A stretch of 40,142 nt of DNA, taken from the NCBI GenBank assembly GCA_964412235.1, contig CAYPNT010000017.1, positions 1 through 40,142 of the forward strand, read 5' to 3'. The position numbers and the translations under genes are program-made. The DNA is from JAYZQT01 sp964412235. Its GTDB lineage: Bacteria; Pseudomonadota; Alphaproteobacteria; MPNO01; UBA830. Of the stretch, positions 25,938-34,044 are shown piece after piece. Every line of letters starts with the position of its first letter. Within the stretch, counting starts at the first letter, position 1. The notes beneath the pieces were generated by a model that was not told where the DNA came from, ran no database searches, and was given only the letters and a program-made list of their open reading frames with translations.

Positions 25938-27224
25938 ATGCTTCGAAGCGAGGTAAATGATCTTTTAACACAAACCGACGCGGGTACGGCGATGGGTGAG
26001 TTGTTTCGCCAGTACTGGATCCCAGCTCTTTTGGTTAGTGAGCTTCCCGAGAACGATTGTGCCCCCGTTCGTGTGGAACTGCTGGGCGAAAAAATGATCG
26101 CCTTTCGTGATACCGATGGGCGTTATGGTTTGATAGAGGAATTCTGCGCTCACCGAAGGGTGTCATTGTGGTTTGGTCGCAGTGAGGATTGTGGTCTCCG
26201 CTGCCCTTATCACGGGTGGAAATTTGATGTTACCGGACAGTGTGTCGAAATTCCCTCTGAACCTGTAGATAGTGAGTTTCGTGACTCGATAAAGCTCCAG
26301 GGCTATCCGCTTATTAAAGTCGGAGACGTCCTGTGGACGCATATGGGAAACCCTGAAAACCGTCCCCCGGAACCAGCTTGGGAATTTGCTACAGTAGGAC
26401 CCGAGCAGACCGTCACGACGAAGCGCTTGCAAGAGTGCAATTGGCTTCAAGCTTTGGAGGGTGGGATAGATTCGAGCCATGTGTCATTCCTTCACGCCCA
26501 GGAGCTAGAGCGTGACCCACTCTTTAAAGGTGCTAAAGCCAATAATTATAATTTGGGCGACCTAAAACCTGTATTTGATGTCTCCACGTCTGAGGGGGGC
26601 TTATACATTGGAGTTCGAAGGAATGCGGAGGAGGGACGGCATTATTGGCGAGTTACCCAATGGGTAATGCCTTGTTTTACGATGATCCCACCTCGCGCAG
26701 ATCATCCACAGCACGGACATTTTTGGGTGCCAATAAATGATGAGAACTGTTGGACTTGGAGTTATGACTATCATCCAAATCGTGCATTAACTGCCGAGGA
26801 ACGACAAGCTTGTGTCGATGGGAAAGGTGTTCATGCAGCTGTGATTCCAGGGACCTTCCGGCCCGTCCAAAACAAGGAAAACGACTATTTAATGGACCGA
26901 GACGCGCAGAAGCGCGGAGAAACGTATTCGGGTATAGCGGGTTTCGGGATGCAGGACGGTAGTCTCCAAGAATCCATGGGCCCAATAATTGATCGCACAC
27001 GAGAGAATCTTGTTCAAACAGACTACGGCATAGTTATGACGAGAAACCGTTTGCGAAAGGCGGCAACAGAACTCATGGATAAAGGGGTAATGCCACCGGG
27101 TCGTACCGTTGAACATATGAAAGTGAGATCTATTTCCGTCGTCTTAGAGGCTGGCAAAAATTATGTGGACGCGTGTCGAGAGGCAATGGTAGCGGAGGAA
27201 GGTAAAATTCGAACCACTGTATGA
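25938..27224 (+). CDS. Rieske oxygenase alpha subunit, phthalate 4,5-dioxygenase-like
   Basis: This 428-residue terminal oxygenase has Rieske ligands C70-x-H72 and C89-x2-H92 (CPYHGW), and the mononuclear iron motif D178-x2-H181-x4-H186 in GIDSSHVSFLH. The N-terminal pattern GTAMGELFRQYWIPALLVSELPE, split by a few residues, is characteristic of the phthalate dioxygenase-like group. The ATG has GGAGAAG just upstream. It is separated by 11 bases from the opposing ligJ stop. Electrons must come from a reductase encoded elsewhere. A phthalate-like ortho-diacid is a reasonable inference because of the Pht5-like decarboxylase and LigJ nearby, but many homologues act on other aromatics. Confidence 0.92.
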   Translation: MLRSEVNDLLTQTDAGTAMGELFRQYWIPALLVSELPENDCAPVRVELLGEKMIAFRDTDGRYGLIEEFCAHRRVSLWFGRSEDCGLRCPYHGWKFDVTGQCVEIPSEPVDSEFRDSIKLQGYPLIKVGDVLWTHMGNPENRPPEPAWEFATVGPEQTVTTKRLQECNWLQALEGGIDSSHVSFLHAQELERDPLFKGAKANNYNLGDLKPVFDVSTSEGGLYIGVRRNAEEGRHYWRVTQWVMPCFTMIPPRADHPQHGHFWVPINDENCWTWSYDYHPNRALTAEERQACVDGKGVHAAVIPGTFRPVQNKENDYLMDRDAQKRGETYSGIAGFGMQDGSLQESMGPIIDRTRENLVQTDYGIVMTRNRLRKAATELMDKGVMPPGRTVEHMKVRSISVVLEAGKNYVDACREAMVAEEGKIRTTV

Positions 27225-27235
27225 CCAAATTACTA

Positions 27236-28255
27236 TTACTTTTGCAAATGCTTTAACCGCGGAAAAACTCGTAGCGTGTTTTCACTAAAAACCATGCGTT
27301 TTTCGGGGTCGGTGAGGTTTGGGGTGGCATCGATATAACGTTTCGTATCGTCGTAATTATGTCCAGTTTCGGGGTCAATACCACGAACTGCGCCAACCAT
27401 TTCTGAAGCAAATAATATGTTTTTTGTTGGAATAACTTTCGTCATGCAGTCAATCCCGGGTTGGTGATAGACGCATGTGTCGAAGAAAACATTGCCAAGT
27501 AGGTGTTCATCTAACGTGGGTTTACCCATATCCTGTGCGAGCCCACGGTAGCGACCCCAATGAAACGGAACAGCACCACCTCCGTGAGGTATAATAAATT
27601 TTAAAGTTGGAAAATCTTTGAATAAGTCACCTAAAATTAGTTGCATGAATACCGTTGTGTCACCCGCTATATAGTGAGCGCCGGTATGATGAAAGTTAGG
27701 GTTGCAAGAACCTGATACGTGCAACATCGCCGGAACATTGAGATCACAAAGTTTTTCCCAAAGGGGATACCACCAGTCGTCGGTAATTGGCGGATCCGTC
27801 CACATGGCGCCTGATGGGTCCGGGTTTATATTACATCCAATAAAGCCCATTTCGTTGACGCAACGTTCTAGTTCGGCGATACAATTTTTTGGTTCCACTC
27901 CAGGGTATTGGGGCAATTGACAAACCGGTACGAAGTTTTCCGGGTACAGGTCGCACACGCGACGCACCATGTTATTGCAGATTTCAGCCCAATAGTATCC
28001 AGTTTTCTCGGTGCCTAAGTGATGGCCCATGCCTACAGCACGCGGCGAGAAGATTGTTAAATCGGTGCCGCGTTCTCTTTGCAGCGTAAGTTGAGCTGGT
28101 TCAAGGCGTTCACGTATTTGATCGTCGGTTATATCTAGCTTTGCGGGCGACGGTTTGTAGGAGGCATCTGCGCTAACACCAGCGAGTTCGTTCTTGCGAT
28201 ATTCGGTTAACTGTTCGGGTTCCGTGGTGTAGTGACCATGGCAATCTATAATCAT
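27236..28255 (-). CDS. ligJ: 4-oxalomesaconate hydratase (LigJ), amidohydrolase superfamily
   Basis: LigJ adds water to 4-oxalomesaconate in the protocatechuate 4,5-cleavage pathway, giving 4-carboxy-4-hydroxy-2-oxoadipate. This 339-residue protein matches LigJ over its whole length. It has the N-terminal MIIDCHGHYTT with metal ligands His6 and His8, LTIFSPRA, INPDPSGAMW, GAHYIAGDTT and FIPHGGGAVPFHWGR-type segments, and the C-terminal ASEMVGAVRGIDPETG. The length agrees with known LigJ (about 340). The ATG has GGAGG 9 bases upstream. The rest of the pathway (LigAB dioxygenase, LigC, LigI, LigK) is not in the window. It converges with the Rieske gene 11 bases away. Function is inferred from strong family likeness. 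Confidence 0.9.
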   Translation of the reverse strand: MIIDCHGHYTTEPEQLTEYRKNELAGVSADASYKPSPAKLDITDDQIRERLEPAQLTLQRERGTDLTIFSPRAVGMGHHLGTEKTGYYWAEICNNMVRRVCDLYPENFVPVCQLPQYPGVEPKNCIAELERCVNEMGFIGCNINPDPSGAMWTDPPITDDWWYPLWEKLCDLNVPAMLHVSGSCNPNFHHTGAHYIAGDTTVFMQLILGDLFKDFPTLKFIIPHGGGAVPFHWGRYRGLAQDMGKPTLDEHLLGNVFFDTCVYHQPGIDCMTKVIPTKNILFASEMVGAVRGIDPETGHNYDDTKRYIDATPNLTDPEKRMVFSENTLRVFPRLKHLQK

Positions 28256-28563
28256 ACGTAGGGTCCTCCATCTGATTTAAAGGCGCTTATCTAGCTTTTT
28301 GTATAGTGGGACACACCCCTTGATCTCACTATATGATATTCTTAACAGCGTTTCATCTTCAGGTTTTGATTTAATTTGCTCAAAATTACGTCGAACAAGC
28401 ACTTTTGCCTAATAAATGAGCGATTTAGCGGTTGTCGTATCTCATATTTGGAATTTGAGGATCTAATGCATTGATAATAAAGCGAAAAATAATTACCTTC
28501 CAGTTGGCATGTATATTGCATGCTTATGAGGGATTACAATGTTTGGGCTAAGGAAAATCAAAA
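28256..28563. other. 308-base divergent region between ligJ and amt
   Basis: This is an AT-rich region with no gene. It holds the ligJ promoter (minus strand, not recognisable by eye) and the sigma-54 promoter of the ammonium transporter. I see no convincing NtrC half-site pair; a weak GCAC-like stretch at 28399-28408 is not sufficient to call one. Confidence 0.7.
28504..28520 (+). promoter_or_regulatory. Sigma-54 (RpoN) promoter of the ammonium transporter gene
   Basis: TTGGCATG-TATA-TTGCA matches the -24/-12 consensus TTGGCACG-N4-TTGCW at all but one base, with the exact GG-to-GC spacing. GG is at 28506-28507 and GC at 28518-28519, so transcription should start near 28531, leaving a leader of about 33 bases with AAGGA before the ATG at 28564. 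amt genes are classic NtrC/RpoN targets. The match and context together make this a strong call. Confidence 0.85.
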
Positions 28564-29889
28564 ATGATAAACGTAAGAACACAATTGCGTAGTGGAAAGT
28601 TTATGTCGGCAATTTTTATTATATTTGCTTCCGCGATAGTGCCATTTGAAGCATGTGCGCAGGCCGTTTCGTTGCGTGATGGTGACACTGCGTGGTTGTT
28701 AACATCCACGGCGTTAGTGTTATTTATGACCCTGCCTGGCCTAGCACTTTTTTATGGTGGTTTAGTCAAAGCCCATAACTTGTTATCAGTTTTAATGCAG
28801 TGTTTTGCAATAGCGTGTTTAATGTCAGTTCTTTGGCTAATTATTGGGTATAGCTTAGCGTTTGGAGATGGTGGCCAGGTAAATGCCTGGGTTGGTGGGT
28901 TAGGCAAGGCGTTTTTAGCTGGTATCAGCAGTGGGTCGCTGTCTGGGAGCATTCCAGAAAGTGTATTTTTTATGTTTCAAATGACCTTCGCTATTATTAC
29001 CCCGGCACTGATTGTGGGTGCCTTTGTTGAGAGAATAAAATTCAGCGCTGTATTATGGTTTAGTGCTATTTGGATAATTGTTGTGTATGCACCTGTTTGC
29101 CATTGGATCTGGGGCGGCGGGTGGCTTGCAGAGAGAGGTGTATTAGATTTTGCCGGAGGGCTTGTTGTTCACCTAACCGCGGGTGTTTCAGCTCTTGTCA
29201 TCGCGAAAGCGCTTGGATCGCGCAGGGGTTTCCCCCGTGAAATAACACCGCCTCATCATCCAGGGTTAACAATGATAGGTGCGGCGATGCTTTGGGTTGG
29301 CTGGTTTGGCTTCAACGCCGGGTCAGCACTGGCAGCCGACGGTTCGGCTGGCATGGCGATGGCTGTGACCCATATATCTGCCGCGACGGCATCGATCGTT
29401 TGGATGGGTATAGAATGGGTAAAGCACGGGAAACCAAGCCTGGTTGGCATCGTCACCGGCATGGTGGCAGGTCTAGCGACAATTACTCCGGGTTCGGGCT
29501 TTGTTGGGCCTGTTGGTGCCCTAGTGTTTGGCTTTTTAGCAGGTGTCATATGCTATTGGTGTGTCGGCTTTATTAAAGAAAAGCTTAACATAGATGATTC
29601 CCTTGACGTATTTGCTGTGCATGGTGTTGGTGGAGCTTTGGGGATTCTACTTACTGCTTTTTTTGGTTCCAAAACGCTTGGTGGGATGGGGCTTGCCGAG
29701 GGAGTTACCATGGGCCAGCAATTTGGTGTGCAATTAATTGGGCTCATCGCCGTTGTTGTGTGGACTTTTGTGGTCACGTGGTTACTGGTAAAAGTTATCC
29801 AGGCTACAATTGGCTTACGTGTAAGTGATGAAGATGAACTAGAGGGACTAGATATCACATCACATGGTGAACGTGTGCACCCAAACTGA
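28564..29889 (+). CDS. amt: Ammonium transporter (Amt family)
   Basis: This 441-residue inner-membrane ammonium channel starts with a cleavable signal peptide (hydrophobic core SAIFIIFASAIVPF, AQA cleavage site at residue 34), as in many Amt proteins. Eleven transmembrane segments are expected. The twin pore histidines are His203 (VVHLTAG) and His353 (AVHGVGGALG); Asp195 in DFAGG corresponds to the conserved pore-entrance aspartate. The C-terminal tail contains GLRVSDEDELEGLD, the region that contacts PII (GlnK). No glnK is adjacent, which is unusual for amt. Expression should be nitrogen-controlled through the sigma-54 promoter upstream, and a strong terminator follows. It could recapture ammonium released by the amidohydrolases of this region. 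Confidence 0.96.
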   Translation: MINVRTQLRSGKFMSAIFIIFASAIVPFEACAQAVSLRDGDTAWLLTSTALVLFMTLPGLALFYGGLVKAHNLLSVLMQCFAIACLMSVLWLIIGYSLAFGDGGQVNAWVGGLGKAFLAGISSGSLSGSIPESVFFMFQMTFAIITPALIVGAFVERIKFSAVLWFSAIWIIVVYAPVCHWIWGGGWLAERGVLDFAGGLVVHLTAGVSALVIAKALGSRRGFPREITPPHHPGLTMIGAAMLWVGWFGFNAGSALAADGSAGMAMAVTHISAATASIVWMGIEWVKHGKPSLVGIVTGMVAGLATITPGSGFVGPVGALVFGFLAGVICYWCVGFIKEKLNIDDSLDVFAVHGVGGALGILLTAFFGSKTLGGMGLAEGVTMGQQFGVQLIGLIAVVVWTFVVTWLLVKVIQATIGLRVSDEDELEGLDITSHGERVHPN

Positions 29890-29949
29890 GAATTTTCAAC
29901 ATAGAGTAACGACCTCTATAGTAGTGGGCTAACTAGTACTACATTTTCT

Positions 29950-29976
29950 CTGTTTGGCTTCCCAAACAGTGTTTTT
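29950..29976 (+). terminator. Intrinsic terminator after amt
   Basis: CTGTTTGG-CTTC-CCAAACAG forms a perfect 8-base-pair stem with a four-base loop, followed by TGTTTTT. It lies 60 bases after the amt stop and 34 bases before the opposing molybdenum-hydroxylase stop. This is the clearest intrinsic terminator in the window. Confidence 0.9.
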
Positions 29977-29992
29977 AGAAAATAGGATGAAC

Positions 29993-30018
29993 GCCGGTTT
30001 TCGGTCGCGTTAACCGGC
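29993..30018. repeat. Inverted repeat at the molybdenum hydroxylase stop codon
   Basis: GCCGGTT (29993-29999) and AACCGGC (30012-30018) are perfect inverted repeats around a 12-base loop that covers the stop of the minus-strand gene (30010-30012). No T-tract follows on the minus strand. It may act as a weak or Rho-assisted terminator. Confidence 0.5.
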
Positions 30019-32337
30019 TTTCACACTTTGTATTGCTTCCCAAATTTTGACGGGGGTGGCTGGCATGTTGATATGTGTTATTCCGAGGGGTTTGAGCGCG
30101 TCCACAACAGCGTTGATTGTGGCTGGCAGGGCACCTGTTGGACCGGATTCACCGCCACCTTTTGCGCCTATTAAATTGGATGCCGTTGGGATAGGTGCGC
30201 TGATAATTTCCATATTGCATATATCATCCGCGCGCGGCAGGCAGTAATCCATAAGCGAGGCCGTAATAAGCTGCCCATCCTGGTTGTATACGATGTTTTC
30301 CGCTACCGCTTGGCCTATACCTTGCAGAATACCGCCGTGCATTTGCGCTTTTAAAAGTAGTGGGTTTATTACGGTACCAACGTCGTCAACACAAACAAAG
30401 TTCAAAAGCTGGATAGCGCCCGTTTCCGGATCAATTTCTAACTCGCAAACTTGAACACCTGTTGGCCAATTCCAATATTCTGGCGCGAAAGTACCGGTCT
30501 CTGTTAGACCTGGTTCCATTCCCCGGGGAAGAGCTGCCGGATTAAACGATGTGATGGCGACGTCCTGGAGACTAATGGCGCGGTCTGTCCCACGAACAAC
30601 AAACGTGCCCCCTGCAAATTCAATATCAGGTTCTGCCACCTCTAAAATATGAGATGCAATCTTCAGTCCTTTCTCCAATGTTTTGCGACAGGCAAGGGCG
30701 ACTGCAGACCCACCGATCGATGTCGATCGCGAATTAAATGTTCCTCGTCCATAACTGATTATGTCCGTGTCACCCTGAACGTAGCGAATAGTGTCCGGGT
30801 CTATACCCAATTGGTCACAAGCAATTTGTTTGAAAATTGTTTCGTGCCCTTGACCGTGACTTATTGTTCCCATCATTAGTGTTACCGTGCCAGAAGGATC
30901 GAACCGGATACTGCTGGACTCGGGAAACGGAGAGGATGTTTTCTTTACCGTATTCGAGATACCGATACCTCTGAGCAACGCCTTGTCTTTCGATTTTTGG
31001 CGCCGTTCTTCGAATGTATCATAGCATGCTGTTTTAAGGGCTTCGTCCATATTGCCTTGAAAGTCGCCGCAATCATACGTGAAGCCAAGAGCGTTAGTCC
31101 AAGGCATTTGAGCGGGCGTGACGGTATTTTTGGCCCGAATTATGGCGGGATCCATTGACAAGGCGCTTGCTGCCATATCGATTAACCGTTCTCCTACGTA
31201 GGCCGCTTCTGGCGCCCCTGAACCGCGATAGGGATTTGTTGGGCAAGTGTTGGTATACACCCCGGTTACTGCAACATGAACTGCAGGCGTTTGATATACC
31301 CCAGCAACGGTTCCCAAATTATTGGTCGGGGGTCTCGGACCCCTAATGGCAAGGTAAGCTCCCATATTCGCGAGTGTTTTTACCCGTAACCCGAGAAACC
31401 GCCCTTGGTGGTTAATTGCTAGCCAGACGTCGCTAATATTGTCCCGGCCATGAGTATCAGACAAGAATCCCTCTTCCCGACTACTACACCACTTTACCGG
31501 CCTGCCGACGAGACGCGACGCCCACAAAACAAGGACAAGCTCACTATAAGTGCCACCGCGCATGCCAAAGCTTCCCCCAACATCTCCGGGTATTATTCGA
31601 AGGTGGGTTTCAGGTATATTGAATACCTGACGCGTAATTTGATGCCGTAACGGGTGCGGGTTTTGAAGTCCTGTGTATAGTGTGTATCGATCCTGCTTTT
31701 TATCATAATCGCCTATACAACCGCGTGGTTCGATCGCAACAGCAGTAACACGGTTAATAACAAGCTTTTCATAAATTATCCGATCGGCTTTTTTGAAAGC
31801 GTCCTCTACCGCGTCAGGGTCTCCTTTCTCTTCGAAAAAGCTTTTATTATTTGGGCAATCCGGCCAGACAAGGGGCGCCCCAATTCCAACAGCTTCTTCA
31901 AGGTTCGTTATTGACGGTAAAGGTTCATAGTTCACCTGAATCAGTTCAGCTGCATCTCTGGCTTGCGATTGCGTCTCGGCAACAATAAATGCGACGTGAT
32001 CACCCACATGTTTTACCTGATCATCTACCAACGCAGGATAAGGTGCGTGATACATTGGTGAACCGTCCGGTTTGGTCTTATGAGTGTCTTCGCAGGGGAG
32101 GCTTCCGTATTTTTCTAACGACCAATCTGCACCCGTGAGTACACGGAGAACGCCCGGCGCCTCGATTGCATCGCGCGTGTTAATCCCGAGAATTTTTGCG
32201 TTGGCGTGAGGAGAACGCAAAACATATCCCCAAGCTTGATGCCGAAGGTTAACGTCATCCAGAAATTCCCCATGACCTATCAATAACCTGGGGTCTTCCG
32301 ATCGTTTTACTGATTGCCCGACAGCGAATTCGCCCAT
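30010..32337 (-). CDS. Molybdenum hydroxylase large subunit (form II-like), second copy
   Basis: This 775-residue molybdopterin-binding subunit is homologous to the one at 15312-17699 over its full length but clearly diverged. It has GDVGGSFGMR at 251-260, the substrate-loop sequence YRGSGAPEA at 370-378 (no CoxL-type Cys) and the catalytic Glu730 in GESG. The expected reaction is water-dependent hydroxylation of an N-heterocycle or aldehyde. As with the first copy, no small iron-sulfur or FAD subunit is present in the window. It stands alone on the minus strand, divergent from the UbiD gene with a 168-base gap, and converges with amt. Either partner subunits are supplied in trans or this is a distinct one-gene arrangement. 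Confidence 0.9.
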   Translation of the reverse strand: MGEFAVGQSVKRSEDPRLLIGHGEFLDDVNLRHQAWGYVLRSPHANAKILGINTRDAIEAPGVLRVLTGADWSLEKYGSLPCEDTHKTKPDGSPMYHAPYPALVDDQVKHVGDHVAFIVAETQSQARDAAELIQVNYEPLPSITNLEEAVGIGAPLVWPDCPNNKSFFEEKGDPDAVEDAFKKADRIIYEKLVINRVTAVAIEPRGCIGDYDKKQDRYTLYTGLQNPHPLRHQITRQVFNIPETHLRIIPGDVGGSFGMRGGTYSELVLVLWASRLVGRPVKWCSSREEGFLSDTHGRDNISDVWLAINHQGRFLGLRVKTLANMGAYLAIRGPRPPTNNLGTVAGVYQTPAVHVAVTGVYTNTCPTNPYRGSGAPEAAYVGERLIDMAASALSMDPAIIRAKNTVTPAQMPWTNALGFTYDCGDFQGNMDEALKTACYDTFEERRQKSKDKALLRGIGISNTVKKTSSPFPESSSIRFDPSGTVTLMMGTISHGQGHETIFKQIACDQLGIDPDTIRYVQGDTDIISYGRGTFNSRSTSIGGSAVALACRKTLEKGLKIASHILEVAEPDIEFAGGTFVVRGTDRAISLQDVAITSFNPAALPRGMEPGLTETGTFAPEYWNWPTGVQVCELEIDPETGAIQLLNFVCVDDVGTVINPLLLKAQMHGGILQGIGQAVAENIVYNQDGQLITASLMDYCLPRADDICNMEIISAPIPTASNLIGAKGGGESGPTGALPATINAVVDALKPLGITHINMPATPVKIWEAIQSVKAG

Positions 32338-32505
32338 TGATCATCTACTTTCAACAACAACTTCTTCCTAATCGCTAAAACATTTAGAAATAGAAATTAA
32401 GCGACATCCATTTGGAAACACTCTCTGTTAAAATTGCTCCTTTGTACATTCGCGGTATCGGTGTTTCGCCTATAGGCTTTCTTTAGCTATACTTACCTCA
32501 GAAAC

Positions 32506-33990
32506 ATGACAGAATTGAATCAAAAAGATATCCCGACCACAACCAATACTGGTTGTGCGTTACAATATGAGGACCTTAGGGATTGGCTGGCGATAGTCGA
32601 TGCTAACAAAGACCTCAAGGTCGTAAACAATGCAAATTGGCATACAGACATTGGTCAGGTAGTTGAGGTAATGTGCCACGACGAGGGTACTCCCTCGGTG
32701 TTATTCGACGAAGTTGAAGGCTGTCCCAACGGTTACAGAATCCTTATTAACTGGTTCACGGGTACCCGGAAGAATTTAACGCTGGGGTTTCCTGAAGCAT
32801 TCAATAAGCTTGAATTGTCCCGTGCTTATAACGCGCATACAAAAAATCTCAAACCGATCCCACATGAGATTGTTTCGGACGGCCCTGTATTCGAGAATGT
32901 TTTGGAAGGGTCTCATATTGACGTCACTAAGTTTCCCGCGCCACTTTGGAACCCTGACGATGGCGGGAGGTATATTGGCACCGGATGTTTTGTTATAACG
33001 CGTGATCCAGAGACCGGCTGGATTAATTGCGGAACATATCGCGTGATGGTCCATGACGAGAGAAGAGTTGCTCTCTATATCTCGCCCGGAAAACATGGCC
33101 GGATTCATCGAGATAAGTATATGACAAAAGGTATTCCCATGCCTGTCTGTATCGTAGTTGGCAGTGACCCTTTATCGTTTTTGACATCATCCACGGAGGC
33201 ACCCGAGGGGCTCTGTGAGCTGGACATGATGGGAGCCTATCGCGGTCGCCCGATTGAGTGCGTTAGGGGAAAACATACCGACTTACCTTTTCCCGCTAAT
33301 TCGGAAATCGTCATAGAGGGATTTATTAATCCTGGAAATGTGGCACCGGAGGGGCCTTTTGGTGAGTGGCTAGGCTATCAAGGTGGGACGATGGAAGCGG
33401 AGCCATGGGTTGATATCGACGCTGTGTATCACCGCGATGAACCTATTATTCTTGGTGCAGCACATATAAGGCTGCCGTATGAATACGCTCGCTATAGAGC
33501 AATAAGTCGCTCCGCCGTTTTAAAAGAAAACATATCCCGTGCTGGAGTACCCGATGTGACCGAAGTTTGGGCGCATGAAGTAGGTGGGTCCCGCCTGTTC
33601 CTGGCGGTGGCCATTAAACAGCGCTATCCGGGTCACGCTGTTCAAGCAGGCCATATAGCCGCAATGTGTCACGCAGGCGCCTACCTTGGGAGGTTTGTAA
33701 TAGTTGTTGATGAGGACATCGATGTATCAAATCTAGAGGAAGTAATTTGGGCGACGTGCACACGATGCGACCCTGCAACTAATATTGAATTTATAAAGAA
33801 TGCTTGGTCTTCGGCTCTCGACCCTATCATTTCTCCTAGCGATCGCGAAAAGGGCAAACTGTATAACAGCCGGGCTATCATAAACGCTTGTCGTCCCTTT
33901 CATTGGAAGGAAAACTTCCAAAAGGTCAATGCGCCTTCGCCAGCCGCTCGCCGTGACGCTTGGGATAAATGGGGTTTTCTGCGAGATTAG
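32506..33990 (+). CDS. UbiD family decarboxylase
   Basis: This 494-residue protein has the length and layout of UbiD-type reversible decarboxylases, which use prenylated FMN made by UbiX. Typical segments are KFPAPLWNPDDGGRYIGTGCFVITRDPETG, split across the prFMN-binding region near residues 144-173, APEGPFGEWLGYQGG near 280-294, and the late DPATNIEF stretch. Family members decarboxylate aromatic or alpha,beta-unsaturated acids. No ubiX is nearby, so the cofactor must come from the general UbiX. The ATG has no ribosome-binding site, and a TATACT box (32488-32493) sits so close that the mRNA may be nearly leaderless. Substrate unknown; a hydroxybenzoate- or phthalate-like acid would fit the neighbourhood. 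Confidence 0.93.
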   Translation: MTELNQKDIPTTTNTGCALQYEDLRDWLAIVDANKDLKVVNNANWHTDIGQVVEVMCHDEGTPSVLFDEVEGCPNGYRILINWFTGTRKNLTLGFPEAFNKLELSRAYNAHTKNLKPIPHEIVSDGPVFENVLEGSHIDVTKFPAPLWNPDDGGRYIGTGCFVITRDPETGWINCGTYRVMVHDERRVALYISPGKHGRIHRDKYMTKGIPMPVCIVVGSDPLSFLTSSTEAPEGLCELDMMGAYRGRPIECVRGKHTDLPFPANSEIVIEGFINPGNVAPEGPFGEWLGYQGGTMEAEPWVDIDAVYHRDEPIILGAAHIRLPYEYARYRAISRSAVLKENISRAGVPDVTEVWAHEVGGSRLFLAVAIKQRYPGHAVQAGHIAAMCHAGAYLGRFVIVVDEDIDVSNLEEVIWATCTRCDPATNIEFIKNAWSSALDPIISPSDREKGKLYNSRAIINACRPFHWKENFQKVNAPSPAARRDAWDKWGFLRD

Positions 33991-34044
33991 GATCGGTTTT
34001 TTTTGGACCGAAAAACAATAATTGTTGGGCTAGGTAGGTGTCGG

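Noticed and set aside
25768..25971. N-terminal extension of the alpha/beta hydrolase
   Set aside because: It overlaps the start of the divergent Rieske gene and the promoter region and shows no hydrolase similarity.
33993..34011. Terminator after the UbiD gene
   Set aside because: TCGGT/ACCGA is only a five-base stem, and the T-run lies inside the loop rather than after the stem.
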